From NCBI GenBank assembly GCA_964431735.1, contig CAYSLJ010000002.1, positions 44,592 to 108,591 on the forward strand: a stretch of DNA of 64,000 nt, written 5' to 3'. The stretch's first letter is position 1; each line of letters begins with the position of its first letter. This document shows, in pieces, positions 61,009 through 64,000 of the stretch. The notes beneath the pieces were generated by a model. It searched no databases. It saw only the letters and a list, made by a program, of their open reading frames with translations, and was not told the origin of the DNA. This DNA comes from CALARM01 sp964431735 (GTDB lineage: Bacteria > Vulcanimicrobiota > SpSt-956 > JAKJGF01). Both the position numbers and the translations under genes were made by a program.

Positions 61009-61095
61009 GCATAAGTATGTAATAAATGTTTAACTCTCGTGACGCGTTACGCGTTATGAGAGTTAAATATGCATTATTTATAATCACATCAGTAA
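60997..61095. mobile_element. MITE-like palindrome with central heptads, copy 2
   Basis: TTACTGA ... TCAGTAA ends, inner perfect pair TTTAACTCTC / GAGAGTTAAA, centre GTGACGCGTTACGCGTTATG. About 60 bp of its left half align with copy 1. Confidence 0.75.
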
Positions 61096-61118
61096 TATAG
61101 AAAAAAGGAGTGGGATAT

Positions 61119-61793
61119 CTGAGTAAACAAAAAAGTGAAGCAATTAAATTCGATATAGAAACAAAAAGAGAAAAACTTTTATCAAATCTTATGATTGGAG
61201 GCATTGTAATGGGAATTCTTATAATGTATGCTGGCTTAGACGGAAAACATGGCCGGTATTATCCCAGCATAATAATAACAGGTTTTTTTATTACAGTTGT
61301 ATCTCTTATTGTGTTCAGTTTACTCAGATATTTTACAGATGATTATTTAATGATAGATCCTGCCGGAGAATATATTATAGAATATAATAATTTCTTCTTA
61401 TGGAAAAATACATCTGTTTACTGCCCTTTCAAAGAAGTAATACATGTAGAACTGGAAAGTAAGACCAGAATAGAAAATTCAAAGAACTCCAGCAGAGCTT
61501 ATACTGATTTTTTCCTTCACCTTGCAATAAAAAAGGGGGCAAAAACATATGTAAAAAAAGTTTCCATGCCTGAGAGTCCAGGTTATCAATTCAATGAAGA
61601 TCTGTCGTGGTTGAGAGACAAAGCCTTTCATATTGCTGAAACAATAGGGTGTGACATAGTATATACCAATAGAATTCCGCTGGAAGAAAGACTAAAGCCG
61701 AAAAAAGAAATTGCATTAAAAACATATAACCCGGTTACAACAGACCGGCCTTCTGCAAAGAATATAGACAGTGATTTTACGTATATAGAATAA
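61119..61793 (+). CDS. Membrane protein with PH-like C-terminal region
   Basis: About 225 residues: a short basic N-terminus (SKQKSEAIKFDIETKREKLL), two transmembrane segments (MIGGIVMGILIMYAG, SIIITGFFITVVSLIVFSLL), then a soluble part starting YLMIDPAGEYIIEYNN and VYCPFKEVIHVELES that resembles bacterial PH-like domains following a membrane hairpin. CTG 61119 is preferred because AAAAGGAG (61104-61110) lies 8 bp upstream and covers the GTG at 61110. Not further recognised. Confidence 0.65.
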   Translation: MSKQKSEAIKFDIETKREKLLSNLMIGGIVMGILIMYAGLDGKHGRYYPSIIITGFFITVVSLIVFSLLRYFTDDYLMIDPAGEYIIEYNNFFLWKNTSVYCPFKEVIHVELESKTRIENSKNSSRAYTDFFLHLAIKKGAKTYVKKVSMPESPGYQFNEDLSWLRDKAFHIAETIGCDIVYTNRIPLEERLKPKKEIALKTYNPVTTDRPSAKNIDSDFTYIE

Positions 61794-61980
61794 GAAAAAA
61801 TCTGCCCGTCATGCAGAGAAAAAACAACAGAAAAAATAAATACTTTTACCGATGCGAGAAAGATTTTATATAAAAAAATATATTATGCTCATTGCTAACT
61901 TTAGTAAAAATGAATTACATGCACTGCACGCATAACACGTTACGAAGCATTTTATAATCTATAATCAGGAGGTTCAAATT
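61794..61980. other. Intergenic region upstream of the BtpA-family gene
   Basis: No gene. 61919-61950 holds a short degraded heptad run (GCACGCATAACACGTTACG). AATCAGGAGG at 61970 is the ribosome site of the next gene. Confidence 0.5.
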
Positions 61981-62772
61981 ATGAAATTAAACAGAAAAAT
62001 CATAGGTATGATTCATATCGACCCTTTACCGGGAACACCAAAATATGGCGGTAATTTTACATCCATTATAAAAAAAGCAAAAGAAGAGGCGGCAATGTAC
62101 AGAGACGGAGGAGTAGATATGATTGCCATTGAAAATATGCATGATGTGCCCTATTTAAAACAGTATGTCGGTCCGGAAATTGTGTCAGCCATGTCTGTAA
62201 CAGGTTATGAAGTAAAAAGCACTTCAGGCCTTCCCTGCGGTATACAGATACTGGCAGGAGCGAATAAGGAAGCTCTTTCTGCAGCCCTTGCAGGGGGACT
62301 GGATTTTGTCAGAGCAGAAGGTTTTGTATTTTCTCATATAGCAGATGAAGGGTTTATAGACGGATGTGCAGGAGAATTACTGCGCTATAGAAAACAGATA
62401 GGAGCAGACCATATAAAAATTTTCACAGATATAAAGAAAAAACACTCTTCCCATGCCATAACTTCTGATGTAAATATAGGAGAAACTGCCCATGCAGCAG
62501 AATTTTTCCTGAGTGACGGAGTTATAGTGACGGGAACCTCAACTGGCTCTCCTGCAGACCTGGAAGAACTCATGCAGGTTAAAGAAAGTGTCAAAATTCC
62601 TGTTCTCGTAGGCTCCGGTGTAACTGTAGAAAATCTTAAGTTCTATCTGGACATAGCAGACGGACTTATAGTAGGTTCCTACTTCAAATATGACGGTCAC
62701 TGGAGTAAAGGAGTAGAATTTAAAAAGGTTAAAGAATTTATGGATAAGGTTAATAAGATTCGTAATGCGTGA
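61981..62772 (+). CDS. BtpA/SgcQ-family TIM-barrel protein
   Basis: A 263-residue member of the BtpA family (cyanobacterial photosystem I biogenesis factor BtpA, E. coli SgcQ), many of which sit in sugar or nucleoside gene clusters. Signatures: IGMIHIDPLPGTP, GVDMIAIENMHDVPY, GIQILAGANKEALSAAL, DFVRAEGFVFSHIADEG, VIVTGTSTG and VLVGSGVTVENL. It converges on a PfkB kinase gene, a frequent association of this family. The RNA-stop end is encoded by GTAATGC repeat units. The reaction is not established. Confidence 0.9.
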   Translation: MKLNRKIIGMIHIDPLPGTPKYGGNFTSIIKKAKEEAAMYRDGGVDMIAIENMHDVPYLKQYVGPEIVSAMSVTGYEVKSTSGLPCGIQILAGANKEALSAALAGGLDFVRAEGFVFSHIADEGFIDGCAGELLRYRKQIGADHIKIFTDIKKKHSSHAITSDVNIGETAHAAEFFLSDGVIVTGTSTGSPADLEELMQVKESVKIPVLVGSGVTVENLKFYLDIADGLIVGSYFKYDGHWSKGVEFKKVKEFMDKVNKIRNA

Positions 62773-62935
62773 TGCGTAATGCGTAATGCGTAATGGGTGA
62801 TGCGTTAAATAAAGTTGAGAGTTGAATGTTGAGTATTGAGAGTTTAGCACCAGACTCTCAACTATAAACCTTAAACTATAAACTCTATTCACTGTTCACT
62901 ACTCACTTTTCACTACTCACGACTCATTAAAATTC
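62759..62935. repeat. Composite repeat island between BtpA and PfkB genes
   Basis: GTAATGC/GTGATGC units (62762-62806), GTTGAGA/GTTGAAT units with an inverse CTCTCAAC and ACTATAA units (62812-62886), then ACTCACT/TTTCACT units (62887-62932). At least three heptad families lie side by side. Confidence 0.85.
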
Positions 62936-63844
62936 CCATAAATCCTTTAATTCCACGGCATAAGGTATAGCTTTCTGTCCTCCTCTGGCTCTGCATTTAA
63001 GACCTGCCACAAGAGAGGCAAATTTCAGATTTGTAGGAACATCATATCCCAGAGTAAGGCCAAAAGCAAAGGTTCCGTGAAATACATCACCTGCACCTGT
63101 AGTATCTGCTACATGTTCTATGGTATAAGCATTCTGACAGACAAAATCTCTGCCGTCCCATGCAATAGAACCACCTTCTCCCATAGTTGCAACTAAAAGA
63201 TCTGAATGATAAAAATTCCATAATGTCTTCAACCCCTGTTCAACATCTTTCTCGCCCGTATATTCAGAAAGATATCCTGCCGGCACTATATGATGGGTGC
63301 CCTTTGCAAAAAGTTCATCATTATACGGATTGTTCCGTTCAATATCAGTAACTACGGGTATACCATTTTCCCTGGCCAGAGAAGCAGCAAATACAGAGGC
63401 TTTCCCATGGTAATTATCCATCATAATAACTTTTGAGGACATTATTAAATCAGAAGGTATATCTTCCGGTTCAAGTAACCTTTTGGTACCGCCGGTAAAA
63501 AATATGGATCTTTCACCTGTATCTTCAGTACATGCACAGAAGGATAGAAGAGAGGTTTTCCCGCTGTCTTTAATAAGGCAATTAATATCTATTCCTCCGT
63601 CAAAGAGACTTTTTCTTATCATGTCTCCGTAATAATCATCACCGCATATCTCAACAATTGCAGCATGTCCCCCGAGACGGCTTACTGCAGTAAGAGCGGT
63701 AGCAATCTGCCCGCCCGGGTGTTCTTCAAAATGGCCCATATGGGATTTGTCTCCCGGCATGGGATAATCCTTAACGGTACCTATAAGATCCCAGGCGGCA
63801 CAGCCTATTCCTGTAACATCAAAATTTTTATCCATTATTTTCAT
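62927..63844 (-). CDS. PfkB-family carbohydrate/nucleoside kinase
   Basis: A ribokinase-like kinase of 305 residues. It shows GIGCAAWDLIG at the N-terminus, the substrate-region HPGGQIATALTAVSRLGG, and the C-terminal ATP/anion-hole signature DTTGAGDVFHGTFAFGL with the catalytic Asp. The acceptor sugar or nucleoside cannot be read from sequence. It converges on the BtpA-family gene. Start ATG 63844 is accepted, with ATG at codon 4 as an alternative. A membrane gene ends 49 bp upstream in the same direction. Confidence 0.9.
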   Translation of the reverse strand: MKIMDKNFDVTGIGCAAWDLIGTVKDYPMPGDKSHMGHFEEHPGGQIATALTAVSRLGGHAAIVEICGDDYYGDMIRKSLFDGGIDINCLIKDSGKTSLLSFCACTEDTGERSIFFTGGTKRLLEPEDIPSDLIMSSKVIMMDNYHGKASVFAASLARENGIPVVTDIERNNPYNDELFAKGTHHIVPAGYLSEYTGEKDVEQGLKTLWNFYHSDLLVATMGEGGSIAWDGRDFVCQNAYTIEHVADTTGAGDVFHGTFAFGLTLGYDVPTNLKFASLVAGLKCRARGGQKAIPYAVELKDLWEF

Positions 63845-63892
63845 AACTGTCTAAACAAGCAGTGGATTGCTCTCCTCAAAGGCACGGAGTTT

Positions 63893-64000
63893 GTTATTTG
63901 CTTTTAAACCGGTGAAAAGACAGTAAAGAACAAAAATATGAAAACCTATGGCAAGAAGGTCAAAAACCATTACATAAAGTAAACCATCAAAAGCATATAA
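63893..64000 (-). CDS. C-terminal end of a membrane protein (partial)
   Basis: The last 35 residues of a protein entering from the right edge: hydrophobic (LLYVMVFDLLAIGFHIFVLY, then CLFTGLKGK), ending in TAA at 63893-63895. It forms one transmembrane helix. It lies 49 bp upstream of the PfkB gene, in the same direction, so it may be a transporter or another cluster member; there is too little to classify. Confidence 0.6.

Overview
The window is a dense, low-GC bacterial chromosome segment. It holds about fifty protein genes, three tRNA genes, and intergenic gaps filled with short tandem repeats. The gene set includes split-subunit GlyRS (glyQ/glyS), RNase G next to L21, a dnaG-rpoD pair, PPDK, class II fumarase, HPr/Enzyme I, an O-antigen ligase-like protein, TPR and PD40-propeller proteins, a Ser/Thr kinase remnant, an SUMF1-domain protein and an RsbU/T/V-type partner-switching set. 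This suits an uncultivated, probably diderm lineage (candidate-phylum type). I cannot place it more precisely from sequence alone.

Layout. 0-4.4 kb (+): HPr and Enzyme I, two paralogous amidohydrolases, a COG2229-type GTPase. 4.5-12.8 kb, accessory: Uma2-type nuclease, DUF2723-TPR membrane protein, an IS607-like HTH fragment, an AAA-ATPase/PD-(D/E)XK protein, a Ser/Thr kinase-TPR pseudogene next to a 149-bp inverted-repeat element, an SUMF1 protein. 12.9-24.4 kb (-): M20 peptidase, CBS protein, PD40 protein, NAD(P)HX repair enzyme, acpS with a type II restriction-modification pair, a divergent PurA, an FAD enzyme, a Cys-rich protein, a coiled-coil zinc-ribbon protein. 24.4-37.1 kb (-): a Met/Glu/Val tRNA operon with a perfect-consensus promoter and a clear terminator, rpoD-dnaG, ppdK, glyS-TPR-glyQ, an AlaX-type editing protein. 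37.4-41.9 kb (-): phosphatase/kinase/STAS signalling genes, a PD40 protein, YtxH. 42.3-56.2 kb (+): LexA-like repressor, O-antigen ligase, sugar transferase, B12/radical SAM fusion, CorA, rng-rplU-prp-lspA-lgt-rluD-tgt. 56.3-64 kb: secreted and membrane proteins, a hydrolase, fumC, a BtpA/PfkB pair, and the end of a membrane gene.

The most striking feature is a genome-wide-looking system of 7-bp repeats in the gaps. The two main families are GTRAYGC (for example GTGATGC, GTAACGC) and GTGARTA-like (for example GTGAGTA, GTGAATA). In both, one strand carries a stop codon in every unit and the other strand is open in all frames. Their orientation follows gene polarity almost without exception: the stop-rich strand reads out of a gene's 3' end and the open strand reads into a gene's 5' end. 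This holds even around tRNA genes. Many genes take their stop codon from these repeats, one copy sits in frame inside the alaX-like gene, and two copies form the centre of MITE-like palindromes.

Other points to follow up: a LexA-like protein without its catalytic Ser/Lys dyad, a PurA with changed IMP-site residues, a TPR gene between glyQ and glyS, prp without rpmA beside it, and a candidate non-coding RNA near 60.9 kb.
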